Part shown: one piece after another, positions 57,501-64,000 of the stretch
Layout of the letters: each line of letters opens with the position of its first letter
How positions within the stretch are numbered: the first letter of the stretch is position 1
Assembly (NCBI GenBank): GCA_017991555.1
Contig: JAGOQM010000001.1
Coordinates: forward strand, 397,434 to 461,433
DNA: 64,000 bases
Origin: Neisseriaceae bacterium
GTDB taxonomy: Bacteria > Pseudomonadota > Gammaproteobacteria > Burkholderiales > Neisseriaceae
Direction: 5' to 3'
Translations under genes and position numbers: made by a program
Notes under the pieces: generated by a model
The model's input: the letters and a program-made list of their open reading frames with translations, nothing else
Databases searched by the model: none
What the model was told of the DNA's origin: nothing

Positions 57501-60122
57501 CATGGCGGTCCCATTCACACCATGAGATTCTGAAGCGGTACCAAATGCATTGCTGTCTTTTGCCAAAGCTTTCGATCCAGTACCCATTGCATTACTGTTG
57601 TGGGCCGTAGACTGTGAGTCAGTACCAATAGCCGTACTGTCAAGACCAGAAGCCACTGCTCGGCGACCGGTTGCTAAAGCACCTTCTGCTTTGGTTTGCG
57701 CTTGGTAACCCATCGCAGTTGATTGTTCTGCACGCTCGAAGGCATGCGATTCCACACCTAATGCCATTGCACTCTCAGCTTGAGAAACTGCTTTGGTACC
57801 TAACGCGATGCCTTCTGTACGAGTCACTTCTGAACTCACACCAATAGAAACCCCATTAACTGCTGCGGCACCATTGTTTTCACCCTGCCAAACATGAGCA
57901 TTCTGTCCCATAGCAATACTACCATTAGCATTCGCCCGGGCATTATCACCCACGGCCACGCTACTTGCTCCATACGCTCGACTATCATTACCCACAGCAG
58001 TACTAAAAGATTTCACAGCAGTAGATTTATTACCTATTGCCGTAGCTCCAACACTTTTTTCAGTATTAGTATTTTCATTTTCATACTTGCTCAAACCAGC
58101 TTTTGCTTCATTACCCAAAGACAAGGTGTGATCGCCTATGCTACTAGCAGATGGGCCAACGGCCATTGCATTCAGACCATGAGCACTATTATTTGCGTAA
58201 TTACTTGAATCATTAGTTTGCTCAGTATCTACTGCGAAATAATGAACAGAACCTTTTTTAATTTCACGATCTAATTGTTGCTTGGTTACCGCATCACCTG
58301 CATCAACACCATCAGCCAATCCTTTAAGTTGCGTACCTTGTGCGCCTTTAAAGTTAACAACTGTACCAAGTGAGTCACCATACGTTACGGCACCAGGAGG
58401 AATAGTATTTAAGCTACCGTCGTTTAGTTTCGTCAGTACCTCATTTAGATTTGTATAAGTATCTCCACCAATAGCTAACGAATATGAACCGTCATCCTTA
58501 AGCTGAGTACCGCCACCAAAAAGCGTTGCGACCGCTTGCTGTGCTTTTTTAAGCTGGGCAACGTTTACAGCATCATGATCAGCGGAACCACCAGACACAT
58601 TAGTGATTCGCCGCTGAAATTCTTCACCTGGAGCTGATGAGCCAACAGAAATCGCACTGCCTGGTGCACCTTCACTTGAAAGATAAGATCCTGATGCATT
58701 AAGCATAGAGTCAGTACGAGAGTCACTACCTAACGCAACACCACTATCAGTCGCGTATGATCGCGCACCAAGAGCCAAGCCATTATTACCCGTAGTTTTT
58801 GACTGATCACCAAAAGCAACGCTGCTTCTGCCTTGTGAAATTGCCGATGTACCTATTGCAATACTGTCACGCCCAGTAGATTGAGTTTCATTACCAATGG
58901 CTATTGCTTGCATAACCGACAACTGCTCATCATTTGAACCTAAATCTTTGTTTTCATTAGCCTTATGGCCAATAGAAATATTACCACTACCCTTAAGGTT
59001 ATTACCTGACTCATTGCCTAGTGCAAGGTTGTATTGACCTTCAACATTACGACCAGTCATATGACCCATCGTCGTATTGAAGCTGCCAACAACATTTTGA
59101 CCAGTTTCCATACCAATGGCTACATTTGAGTAGTCTATTGAATCAAGACGCGTTTTCGTTCCTTGGCCAGCATTTAGACCAATTGCAATGCTGCTTTTTG
59201 TATTAGCCTGAGCGCCGTTACCCAACGCAACAGAGTCTTCCTCCTGCGCTTGAGCAGTGTTACCCATGGCAATAGAATTGTTGTTAGCACTGGCAGTGTT
59301 ACCCATGGCAATGGCATTGCCACCAGCCACGGTTTTATGACCAATGGCCACCGCGTCTGTTGAAGCACGACTCGCATGGCCCATTGCCACAGCATTTGCG
59401 CCAGCCGCAGTAGCACCGTCACCAACGGCTACTGAGCTCTGTCCCGCTGCCGTGGCTGCAGGGCCAACCGCTACGCTGTCTTCACCGGTAGCATTGGCGT
59501 CAGGTTTGGACGAATTTGCTTTAAAGTACTTGGTGCGTTCTTTTAAATTCTCTGCAGTTTCTTCTCTAACCAGCGTTAGGTCGTCTTGAACCTTAGCCAA
59601 ACCTTCGGTATTGGCCTGTGCCAATGCGCTAATGGCATTGGTGTTTTGCGTCACTGCATCCGTGTTTTTGGCAATGTTTTGGGTATTGGTGGCAATTTTG
59701 TCGTTATTTTCTGCAATGCCGGTTTTATTAGCTTCAATATCAGCCCGGTTGGCTTCAATGCTGCCCTCGTTCGCTTGGATTTTGGCCTCGTTCGCTTGGA
59801 TTTTAGCCTTGTTGGCTTCATTGTCAGCCTTGTTGGCTTCAATGTTCGAGGCATTTTCCGCAATCAATTGATTTTGTTCAATATCGGCACGTTCTAAGCT
59901 CACTAATTTGTCGTCTTGGCGTTGGTCAACCACGGTCATCTCGTTGACTCGTTCATTGACTTCATCTACGGTTACTGCCGCCGCGCTTACCGATAAGCCC
60001 ATCAACACCGCACCCACAACAGCCTTGCTGCTGCATGATTTACCTTTTGCTTTAGATAATTCTGAAGTTACTGTCCAGGTTCTGGTCGCTTGGCTCCAGA
60101 CAATCTTAAAAATCTTATTCAT
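51588..60122 (-). CDS. Giant trimeric autotransporter adhesin (TAA copy 1)
   Basis: The 2844-residue surface adhesin is of the YadA/AtaA type. It starts with an extended signal peptide (MNKIFKIVWSQATRTW) and has an N-terminal coiled coil rich in Asn (about residues 55-180). YadA-like head repeats with xAVAxG cores lie near residues 210-480 and 650-1010, and necks with DAVNVAQL or DAVNVSQL. Between residues about 1163 and 2154 are 5.6 repeats of 176 residues, each a Trp-ring (GWNV), a GIN-type domain (GLDFAGNEG) and a neck. A flexible (GN)n linker is near 2551, and the last 90 residues form the membrane anchor ending in GVGYQW. The ATG at 60122 follows AAGG. Confidence 0.95.
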   Translation of the reverse strand: MNKIFKIVWSQATRTWTVTSELSKAKGKSCSSKAVVGAVLMGLSVSAAAVTVDEVNERVNEMTVVDQRQDDKLVSLERADIEQNQLIAENASNIEANKADNEANKAKIQANEAKIQANEGSIEANRADIEANKTGIAENNDKIATNTQNIAKNTDAVTQNTNAISALAQANTEGLAKVQDDLTLVREETAENLKERTKYFKANSSKPDANATGEDSVAVGPAATAAGQSSVAVGDGATAAGANAVAMGHASRASTDAVAIGHKTVAGGNAIAMGNTASANNNSIAMGNTAQAQEEDSVALGNGAQANTKSSIAIGLNAGQGTKTRLDSIDYSNVAIGMETGQNVVGSFNTTMGHMTGRNVEGQYNLALGNESGNNLKGSGNISIGHKANENKDLGSNDEQLSVMQAIAIGNETQSTGRDSIAIGTSAISQGRSSVAFGDQSKTTGNNGLALGARSYATDSGVALGSDSRTDSMLNASGSYLSSEGAPGSAISVGSSAPGEEFQRRITNVSGGSADHDAVNVAQLKKAQQAVATLFGGGTQLKDDGSYSLAIGGDTYTNLNEVLTKLNDGSLNTIPPGAVTYGDSLGTVVNFKGAQGTQLKGLADGVDAGDAVTKQQLDREIKKGSVHYFAVDTEQTNDSSNYANNSAHGLNAMAVGPSASSIGDHTLSLGNEAKAGLSKYENENTNTEKSVGATAIGNKSTAVKSFSTAVGNDSRAYGASSVAVGDNARANANGSIAMGQNAHVWQGENNGAAAVNGVSIGVSSEVTRTEGIALGTKAVSQAESAMALGVESHAFERAEQSTAMGYQAQTKAEGALATGRRAVASGLDSTAIGTDSQSTAHNSNAMGTGSKALAKDSNAFGTASESHGVNGTAMGTGAKDYAVSGIALGTGAVAGLVGNGGAAAEAVAIGNHAIAEGTQSNAWGSKAKVTADRGVAMGTTAEVRVGATDGLAMGTRAIVHDNATNGLAMGAGAQVNRTNSVALGSNSKTDDPLHKSEAVYSNIKHEDARTGIVSVGVKNAERRITNVAGGQNDTDGVNVAQLKGLDKTLTERGMNFAGNTGANAHRKLGDTLAITGGIKDAAAETSGENLITRMTDKGLSIEMAKNAKFTSVTTGNTVMNNDGLTIENGPSITIGGIDAGGMVIKNVAAGKEDTDAVNVSQLNKVSEVANKGWNVTTQGANSSTVKPGDTVDFKNTDGNIKVSNNGNNLTFDLAKKITGIESVETKEVIIKNGKPGVNGQPGKDLNVGEELNKGLDFAGNEGKFNRQLGELTTVKGEASTAGAYSGKNLKTVADANGNIHLQMAEAPKFGNITINQDGKITGVEAGIDGKDAVNVSQLEKVSEVANKGWNVTTQGANSSTVKPGDTVDFKNTDGNIKVSNNGNNLTFDLAKKITGIESVETKEVIIKNGKPGVNGQPGKDLNVGEELNKGLDFAGNEGKFNRQLGELTTVKGEASTAGAYSGKNLKTVADANGNIHLQMAEAPKFGNITINQDGKITGVEAGIDGKDAVNVSQLEKVSEVANKGWNVTTQGANSSTVKPGDTVDFKNTDGNIKVSNNGNNLTFDLAKKITGIESVETKEVIIKNGKPGVNGQPGKDLNVGEELNKGLDFAGNEGKFNRQLGELTTVKGEASTAGAYSGKNLKTVADANGNIHLQMAEAPKFGNITINQDGKITGVEAGIDGKDAVNVSQLEKVSEVANKGWNVTTQGANSSTVKPGDTVDFKNTDGNIKVSNNGNNLTFDLAKKITGIESVETKEVIIKNGKPGVNGQPGKDLNVGEELNKGLDFAGNEGKFNRQLGELTTVKGEASTAGAYSGKNLKTVADANGNIHLQMAEAPKFGNITINQDGKITGVEAGIDGKDAVNVSQLEKVSEVANKGWNVTTQGANSSTVKPGDTVDFKNTDGNIKVSNNGNNLTFDLAKKITGIESVETKEVIIKNGKPGVNGQPGKDLNVGEELNKGLDFAGNEGKFNRQLGELTTVKGEASTAGAYSGKNLKTVADANGNIHLQMAEAPKFGNITINQDGKITGVEAGIDGKDAVNVSQLEKVSEVANKGWNVTTQGANSSTVKPGDTVDFKNTDGNIKVSNNGNNLTFDLAKKITGIESVETKEVIIKNGKPGVNGQPGKDLNVGEELNKGLDFAGNEGKFNRQLGELTTVKGVASTKGSYSGDNLKTVADTDGNIHLQMAERPEFSGLVLDGADGKDASITFNGKDGKPGMSLVGKDGGLGLQGADGKAGIGFSEDGRITNVTAGKDGKDAVNVDQLGELGTDLTTKGLDFAGNEGEFHRDLGEKTTIKGEATTAGTYAGKNLKTVADADGNINLQMAERPEFSGLVLNGADGKDASITFNGKDGKPGMSLVGQDGGLGLQGADGKAGIGFSEDGRITNVTAGKDGKDAVNVDQLGEVSEVANKGWNLKSDNELASTQIKPGDTVDIGLAEGEDNLAVAAKYENGVATIDFSLSKDLMVNSFTSSTGKPIDVHGGFNILDGGLMIAKGPSGTVNMGGNQITNVGAATQNDHAVNLGQLNQAIDDLQWHLEGEGAKPGDDGGIVVKPGDGNGNGNGNGNGNGNGNGNGNGNGNGNGNGNGNGTGSGSNPGVGGGNTVVIKGENNIRVDVDGETNTVTIGTSGPGEVAAGSNDVVTGGQLHDLAENTKNIIGGGTEYTAKDGSIKHKVEFNVAGGKQNTINDALEAIDDSAVHYDKKADGSVDKSKVTLGEKGTEVTLGNVAAGVKDNDAVNVSQLKGAVTKIDNQFNEVHQNMGKMAQKIDDVDKDSRAGVAAAMAAAGLPQAYLPGKSMMAIAGSTWRGETGYAIGVSTISDNGNWVVKANMSGNARSQYGASAGVGYQW
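52369..52470 (-). repeat. Hexanucleotide repeat encoding a Gly-Asn linker
   Basis: About 17 tandem 6-bp units of the pattern CCGTTN/CCGTTN (plus strand) encode alternating Gly-Asn residues between Asp-Gly and Thr-Gly-Ser. Unit changes keep the reading frame, so linker length can vary without loss of function. The linker lies just before the C-terminal neck and anchor region. Confidence 0.9.
53657..56632 (-). repeat. 5.6 tandem 528-bp repeats in TAA copy 1
   Basis: The same 176-codon unit recurs at 528-base spacing, for example at 53682, 54210, 54738, 55266, 55794 and 56322. The copies I compared line by line are identical apart from single-base differences in the leftmost one. Each unit encodes one Trp-ring, one GIN-type domain with a short GxP stretch, and a neck. 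Recombination between units would change stalk length in frame. Confidence 0.95.
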
Positions 60123-60216
60123 TAACAAACCTTAAAAATAATTAAATTAAAACTTACAAAATATGACTAAACTTAAAAAAACCAACATTCTAAACGGATA
60201 CATATATGACAATTAA

Positions 60217-60263
60217 CTAAACAGAATGAATAAATAAATATAGTAAATCCACATTCTGTTTAG
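60217..60263 (-). promoter_or_regulatory. Likely TAA copy 1 promoter with a 12-bp inverted repeat
   Basis: On the minus strand, TTGACT (60267-60262), a 16-base spacer and TACTAT (60245-60240) form a plausible promoter 118 bases before the ATG. The 12-bp inverted repeat CTAAACAGAATG (60217-60228) / CATTCTGTTTAG (60252-60263) brackets the -10 with a 23-base spacer. It may be an operator pair or a hairpin. Confidence 0.45.
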
Positions 60264-60304
60264 TCAACTGATTCACTTACCCATTGAAATCTCGGTTTAT
60301 TTAG

Positions 60305-60490
60305 GAATCGCATCTTACCAGTGATTACATTAATGAACAGTCTTGACTTAGTTCGAATTATTAATATGTAAATATATGTAAATATTTAGACATTGATTTA
60401 TAGTGATGAAAATTAATGCCAAAGACATTCTTTACATTAATTAACAATGATAACGTCTACGTTCACCTCACTTTTCATAATTGTCGACAA
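60305..60490 (-). promoter_or_regulatory. Upstream regulatory region of TAA copy 1
   Basis: The 60123-60646 gap is strongly AT-rich and has no gene. It carries GAATCGCATC (60305-60314) and the palindrome TTGTCGACAA (60481-60490), separated by 176 bases, versus 175 upstream of the fimbrial operon. TTTACAT also recurs about 50 bases from the palindrome in both regions. Confidence 0.5.
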
Positions 60491-60646
60491 AGCAATCCGA
60501 TGCCATTGAAATACAAATCAATGCTATCAAATCGATAGATATATTTAATCACCCTTGTGTGGCATATCTTGCACACCCTCGCTAAGAACGCGAAAAGTCA
60601 AAGTCCGCCTTTTACCTAATAGCCAGCTTAAACCCAATTTAACGCC

Positions 60647-60671
60647 AAAAAAAAAGCGCCCTTATGGGCAC
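60647..60671 (-). terminator. Second terminator downstream of tpgA copy 2
   Basis: On the minus strand, the 6-bp stem GTGCCC/GGGCGC with an ATAA loop (60671-60656) is followed by nine T. It is the second of two terminators separating the two adhesin modules. Confidence 0.75.
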
Positions 60672-60704
60672 CTGGTTACATCCACGAAATGAACAGTAAT
60701 GTAC

Positions 60705-60741
60705 ACAAAAAACCAGAAATCAGCCGCGCTGGTTTCTGGTT
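60705..60741 (-). terminator. First terminator downstream of tpgA copy 2
   Basis: On the minus strand, a 14-bp stem AACCAGAAACCAGC (60741-60728) pairs with GCTGATTTCTGGTT (60724-60711; one wobble), followed by a T-run. It closes the second adhesin/TpgA unit. Confidence 0.9.
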
Positions 60742-60763
60742 TCGTCATGCCTTACATTTTCCT

Positions 60764-61579
60764 TTATTGCTTCTTCACACCTTGAATCTCGACCGTCACC
60801 CGTCGATCGGGTTGCAAACAGCCGATTAACTCAGCCGTCGCCACTTGCCCTTGACAGCCTGAAGATTGTGGTCTGGTTTTACCTACGCTTTGAGTGTGAA
60901 TGGGGGCATTCAAACCTTGGGCCAATAAATACTGCTTGACCGTTTCTGCCCGCTGCAAACCCAAACGCTGATTATAAGCATCGCTGCCTAAACGATCGGT
61001 GTGTCCCGTTAGCTCAATATTGGCCACGGTGACATAACCTGCGTTAATTTGTTGCACCAAACCCTCTAACTGTGCTTTGCCTTTAGGTAAAAGTTCTTCT
61101 CCAGAGCCCCCATTGAACTGAAACAAGGCATCCGCAGACAGCTCAACCCGTTCTTTTTGTACAGCCTTCGGCACTGGCTGACCGTCTACCAAAGCCGCAC
61201 ACTCAGGCTCACGCCAGAAGAAGCTTTGTGCCAGCTTGTTTTGGTCAAACAACACCTTGTACTGACAGGTTTTCACTTCGCCATTCGGTAGGGCGAAATG
61301 GAATAAGTAATCCCACTCCACCACACCCACCAAGCCTTCGTTAAAGTGTGGACGGCCCAATAAGTGAGACAACTGATCCTTAGTCATGCTTGGGCGCACC
61401 AACTTCAATGCGCTCACTACAGGAAAACTACCGGTTTTGAAGCTCACGCCTTCGGCGTCCGGCCAAACCACCTCTTCGGTGGTGCCGTTTGATTGAACGT
61501 GGCTGACGCTGGTACAGGCGCTGAGCAATAATGCCGCTACCGTGGTAAGGCCCAATAGGGTTTTATTCATTTTTTTCAT
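60764..61579 (-). CDS. TpgA-like lipoprotein (BamE-like and OmpA-like domains), partner of TAA copy 2
   Basis: The 271-residue lipoprotein is a paralogue of the 50741-51553 product. It has the same lipobox LLSAC (Cys22), a BamE-like part (MTKDQLSHLLGRPHFNEG) and an OmpA-like part (GHTDRLGSDAYNQRLGLQRAETV). The N-terminal halves are almost identical, while the C-terminal quarter is more diverged. It is also 34 bases after its adhesin's stop. The ATG at 61579 has AAGGA 7 bases upstream. Confidence 0.9.
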   Translation of the reverse strand: MKKMNKTLLGLTTVAALLLSACTSVSHVQSNGTTEEVVWPDAEGVSFKTGSFPVVSALKLVRPSMTKDQLSHLLGRPHFNEGLVGVVEWDYLFHFALPNGEVKTCQYKVLFDQNKLAQSFFWREPECAALVDGQPVPKAVQKERVELSADALFQFNGGSGEELLPKGKAQLEGLVQQINAGYVTVANIELTGHTDRLGSDAYNQRLGLQRAETVKQYLLAQGLNAPIHTQSVGKTRPQSSGCQGQVATAELIGCLQPDRRVTVEIQGVKKQ

Positions 61580-61613
61580 ATTTATTCCTTTTATCATTTC
61601 TGGGTTATGAGGT

Positions 61614-64000
61614 TTACCACTGGTAGCCAACGCCTGCCGACGCGCCGTATTGACTACGAGCGTTACCAGACATATTGCCTTTCACCACCCAATTACCATT
61701 GTCAGAAATGGTTGACACACCAATTGCGTAACCCGCTTCGCCGCGCCATGTACTGCCAGCAATGGCCATCATGCTCTTACCGGGCAGATAAGCTTGAGGC
61801 AAACCCGCTGCGGCCATGGCTGCAGCCACCCCTGCACGACTGTCTTTGTCTAGGTCATCTACTTTTTTGGCTAAGTGATTAACGCTGTTGTTGATGTTTC
61901 TAATGCTTTGATCATAGTTAATGATCTTGCTTTCAACGCCTTTTAGCTGTTTCACGTTCACCGCATCCGTATCTGCCTTGCCTTCGGCAACGTTGCCGAC
62001 GGTGACTGGCGTGCCTTGCTCACCTAAGGTAACCTTGGTTTTATCCACGCTGCCATCAGCTTTTTTGTCATAATGCACGGCGCTGTTGTCGATGGCCTTC
62101 ATGGCATCGTTAATGGTGGTTTGAGTGCCACCAGCCATCTCAAACTCAGCCACGTGTTTCACCGAGCCATCACGAGTCGTGAAGGTGGTTTGCATGCCGC
62201 CCACAATCTGGCGAACGCTTTCCGCAAAATCATGTACTTGGCCGCCAGTGATCACGTCTTTACTGCCCGCCGTAATGCTGCCTCGGCCTGCTGTGCCCAC
62301 GGTAACAGTATTGGTTTCGCCATTTAGATTCACGTCAATATTGTCCGAGCCGTTCATGGTTACGGTATTGCCGCCGGGCTTACCTGGCTGACTGCCCCCT
62401 TCACCTGGCCCGGGATTAACGCCACCGCCGTTACCATTACCAGGATTCACGACAATTTCACCGCCCTTGCCATCGACATACCATTTAACCTTGCTGATCT
62501 CATCTTTCAATTGATCTACGTTCACCGCATCGGTGCCGATCACGCCTTGACCAATATTGTTGATCACGTTACCACCCATATTGATGACGCTGTTCTTGGC
62601 CACGCTAAAGCCACCAGCCACATTCAGACCACTTAAAACATTAATGGCCTTATTGTCGACACCGGTGATGCTTTCAATCGTGAGCGCCTTATTCAAGGCC
62701 ACGCTGATTTGACCTGCCTGATCTTGGCCTGTCTGGCTGACGGTCACATTTGAGTCTCCCTTCAACGTCACTTTTGCCTTATCGCCAATGTTGGCGTCTT
62801 GGCCAGCCTCATCCGTCAAAGTCCAGCCCAACTCACCCACGACATCCGTCAGCTGGCTCACATTTACCGCATCAGTAGCCTCTTTACCCGCCTCAATCCC
62901 AGTAATACGGCCTTGATCATTAATGGTGACGTTGCCAAACTTAGGCGCATCGGCCATTTGAATGGCCAGCGTACCATCGGCATTGGCCACGGTTTTGAGG
63001 TTTTGGCCATTGTAGTCACCCAACGTTGTGGCTTGGCCTTTAATCGCCAACGTAGCCCCTAGGTCACGGTGAATCGTCGCGCCGTCATTGGCTGTAAAGT
63101 TTAACCCTTCGGCCTTTAAATCTTTCAGCTGTTTGACGTTGACGCCATCGGTATCGTCACTGCCGGCTTGAAGATTGGTCACCTTGGTGTTTTTCAAATC
63201 TAAGCCAGCCTTACTCAATACTGGCCCACCGTTGTTGATGGTAAAGCTATCGCCGGCAAGGTCTTTGGCCAAATCGAAACTCAGGTTATTGCCTTCTTTA
63301 CTCACCACTACGTTGCCGTCGGTGTTGCCAAAATCAACCGTGCTTTCTGGGGCCACTAGGCTGCTGTTTTGGCCTTGTGCGGTGACATTCCAGCCCTTGC
63401 CTGAGGCGTCTTTTAATTGGCTCACGTTAACCGCATCGGTGTCTGAAACGCCTTTTTCTAAGCCCGTAATGCGGCCTTCATCGTTGATGATGACGTTGCC
63501 AAACTTAGGCGCGTTGGCCATCTGCAGCGCCAGCGTGCCGTCGGCATTGGCCACGGTTTTGAGGTTTTGGCCACTGTAGTCACCGACCGTTATGGCGGCG
63601 CCTTTGATTGCCAAAGTCGTGCCTAGGTCACGGTGAATTGCCGCGCCCTCATTACCCGCAAAATTCAAACCTTTTGCCGTGAGGTTATTGGTGACGTTGG
63701 TGATTTGTTTATTCAACTGCTTCACATTCACCGCATCGCCTTCATCCGTTCCTTCGGTCAAATTCACAATTTTGGTGTTGTTTAAATTGATGCCGGTACG
63801 GTTAATCACTGGCCCACCGTTGTTGATGGTAAAGCTATCGCCGGTAAGGTCTTTGGCCAAATCGAAACTCAGCTTATTGCCTTCTTTACTCACCACTACG
63901 TTGCCGTCGGTGTTGCCAAAATCAACCGTGCTTTCTGGGGCCACTAGGCTGCTGTTTTGGCCTTGTGCGGTGACATTCCAGCCCTTGCCTGAGGCGTCTT
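61614..64000 (-). CDS. Trimeric autotransporter adhesin, copy 2 (5' end outside window)
   Basis: The visible part is about 795 residues of the C-terminal stalk and anchor; the reading frame is open to the right edge. Modules alternate between Trp-ring (GWNVTAQGQ, GWTLTDE), GIN-type (GLNFAGNEG, GLNFTANDG) and necks (DAVNVSQL, DGVNVKQL). A Gly/Pro-rich linker (NPGNGNGGGVNPGPG) replaces the (GN)n tract of copy 1 at the same place. The final 90 residues, ending in GVGYQW, are nearly identical to copy 1. It is followed by its own tpgA. Confidence 0.93.
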   Translation of the reverse strand, partial: DASGKGWNVTAQGQNSSLVAPESTVDFGNTDGNVVVSKEGNKLSFDLAKDLTGDSFTINNGGPVINRTGINLNNTKIVNLTEGTDEGDAVNVKQLNKQITNVTNNLTAKGLNFAGNEGAAIHRDLGTTLAIKGAAITVGDYSGQNLKTVANADGTLALQMANAPKFGNVIINDEGRITGLEKGVSDTDAVNVSQLKDASGKGWNVTAQGQNSSLVAPESTVDFGNTDGNVVVSKEGNNLSFDLAKDLAGDSFTINNGGPVLSKAGLDLKNTKVTNLQAGSDDTDGVNVKQLKDLKAEGLNFTANDGATIHRDLGATLAIKGQATTLGDYNGQNLKTVANADGTLAIQMADAPKFGNVTINDQGRITGIEAGKEATDAVNVSQLTDVVGELGWTLTDEAGQDANIGDKAKVTLKGDSNVTVSQTGQDQAGQISVALNKALTIESITGVDNKAINVLSGLNVAGGFSVAKNSVINMGGNVINNIGQGVIGTDAVNVDQLKDEISKVKWYVDGKGGEIVVNPGNGNGGGVNPGPGEGGSQPGKPGGNTVTMNGSDNIDVNLNGETNTVTVGTAGRGSITAGSKDVITGGQVHDFAESVRQIVGGMQTTFTTRDGSVKHVAEFEMAGGTQTTINDAMKAIDNSAVHYDKKADGSVDKTKVTLGEQGTPVTVGNVAEGKADTDAVNVKQLKGVESKIINYDQSIRNINNSVNHLAKKVDDLDKDSRAGVAAAMAAAGLPQAYLPGKSMMAIAGSTWRGEAGYAIGVSTISDNGNWVVKGNMSGNARSQYGASAGVGYQW
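63301..64000 (-). repeat. 588-bp repeat in TAA copy 2 (second copy truncated by the window end)
   Basis: The segment containing CTCACCACTACG at 63301 recurs at 63889, a 588-bp (196-codon) spacing. The Trp-ring part of the two copies is near-identical, while the necks between them differ (KDASGK versus KQLNKQIT contexts), so the array is older or more mixed than that of copy 1. More copies may lie to the right. Confidence 0.75.

Noticed and set aside
58060..58200. A frameshift or different origin for the AT-rich centre of the giant adhesin gene
   Set aside because: The reading frame is continuous and the head repeats stay in register, so the composition change alone does not show a break.

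Overview
The window looks like a chromosomal segment of a Gram-negative betaproteobacterium, most likely a member of the Neisseriaceae. The reasons are gene order and protein style: leuC-(entericidin)-leuD-leuB, thrS-infC-rpmI-rplT-pheS-pheT-ihfA-merR, tgt-yajC-secD-secF, FolE2 instead of FolE, a PIN-PhoH protein and PrmB. No Neisseria-type DNA uptake sequence was seen to be enriched, so the genus is left open. Base composition is moderate across the core and clearly AT-rich in the promoter regions of the adhesin genes near the right end.

Layout. 1-4.3 kb: end of yaeQ, arfB, and a leftward fpr-recG-modD cluster. 4.6-12.5 kb: rightward folE2-dsbD (overlapping), prmB, a squalene-synthase-like hpnC, dapE, arcC, a b-type cytochrome and a small exported protein of unknown function. 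12.6-16.3 kb: leucine biosynthesis genes leuC, leuD and leuB, with a 41-residue entericidin-like lipoprotein between leuC and leuD. 16.7-20.5 kb: pqiABC (intermembrane lipid transport) with a tiny GNAT protein overlapping its end. 20.5-28.2 kb, leftward: the translation operon thrS-infC-rpmI-rplT-pheS-pheT-ihfA-merR, preceded by two tandem tRNA-Val(GAC) genes; infC appears to start at AUC. 28.4-38.2 kb, rightward: elaA, tgt, yajC-secD-secF, dedA, mutL-miaA-RDD, xpt. 38.3-41 kb, leftward: rpiA and the overlapping dnaQ-ispD-ispF. 41.2-45 kb, rightward: bcp, PIN-phoH, agmatinase and an FAH-family hydrolase.

45.1-64 kb is a surface-adhesion island, all leftward. It holds a chaperone-usher fimbrial operon (pilin, chaperone, usher, tip adhesin) and two copies of a two-gene module: a trimeric autotransporter adhesin (TAA) followed 34 bases later by a lipoprotein with a BamE/SmpA-like domain and an OmpA-like peptidoglycan-binding domain. 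This is the domain plan of TpgA, the partner of AtaA in Acinetobacter. The complete TAA is 2844 residues and carries 5.6 nearly identical 528-bp repeats. The second TAA runs off the right edge.

The most interesting signals are in the island. The regions upstream of the fimbrial operon and of the giant TAA share the 10-mers GAATCGCATC and TTGTCGACAA at almost the same separation (175 versus 176 bases). This suggests one regulator for two different classes of surface adhesin. Other points are the repeat arrays that can change length in frame, a 12-bp inverted repeat around the likely TAA promoter, and sequence homogenisation at the TAA/TpgA junctions.
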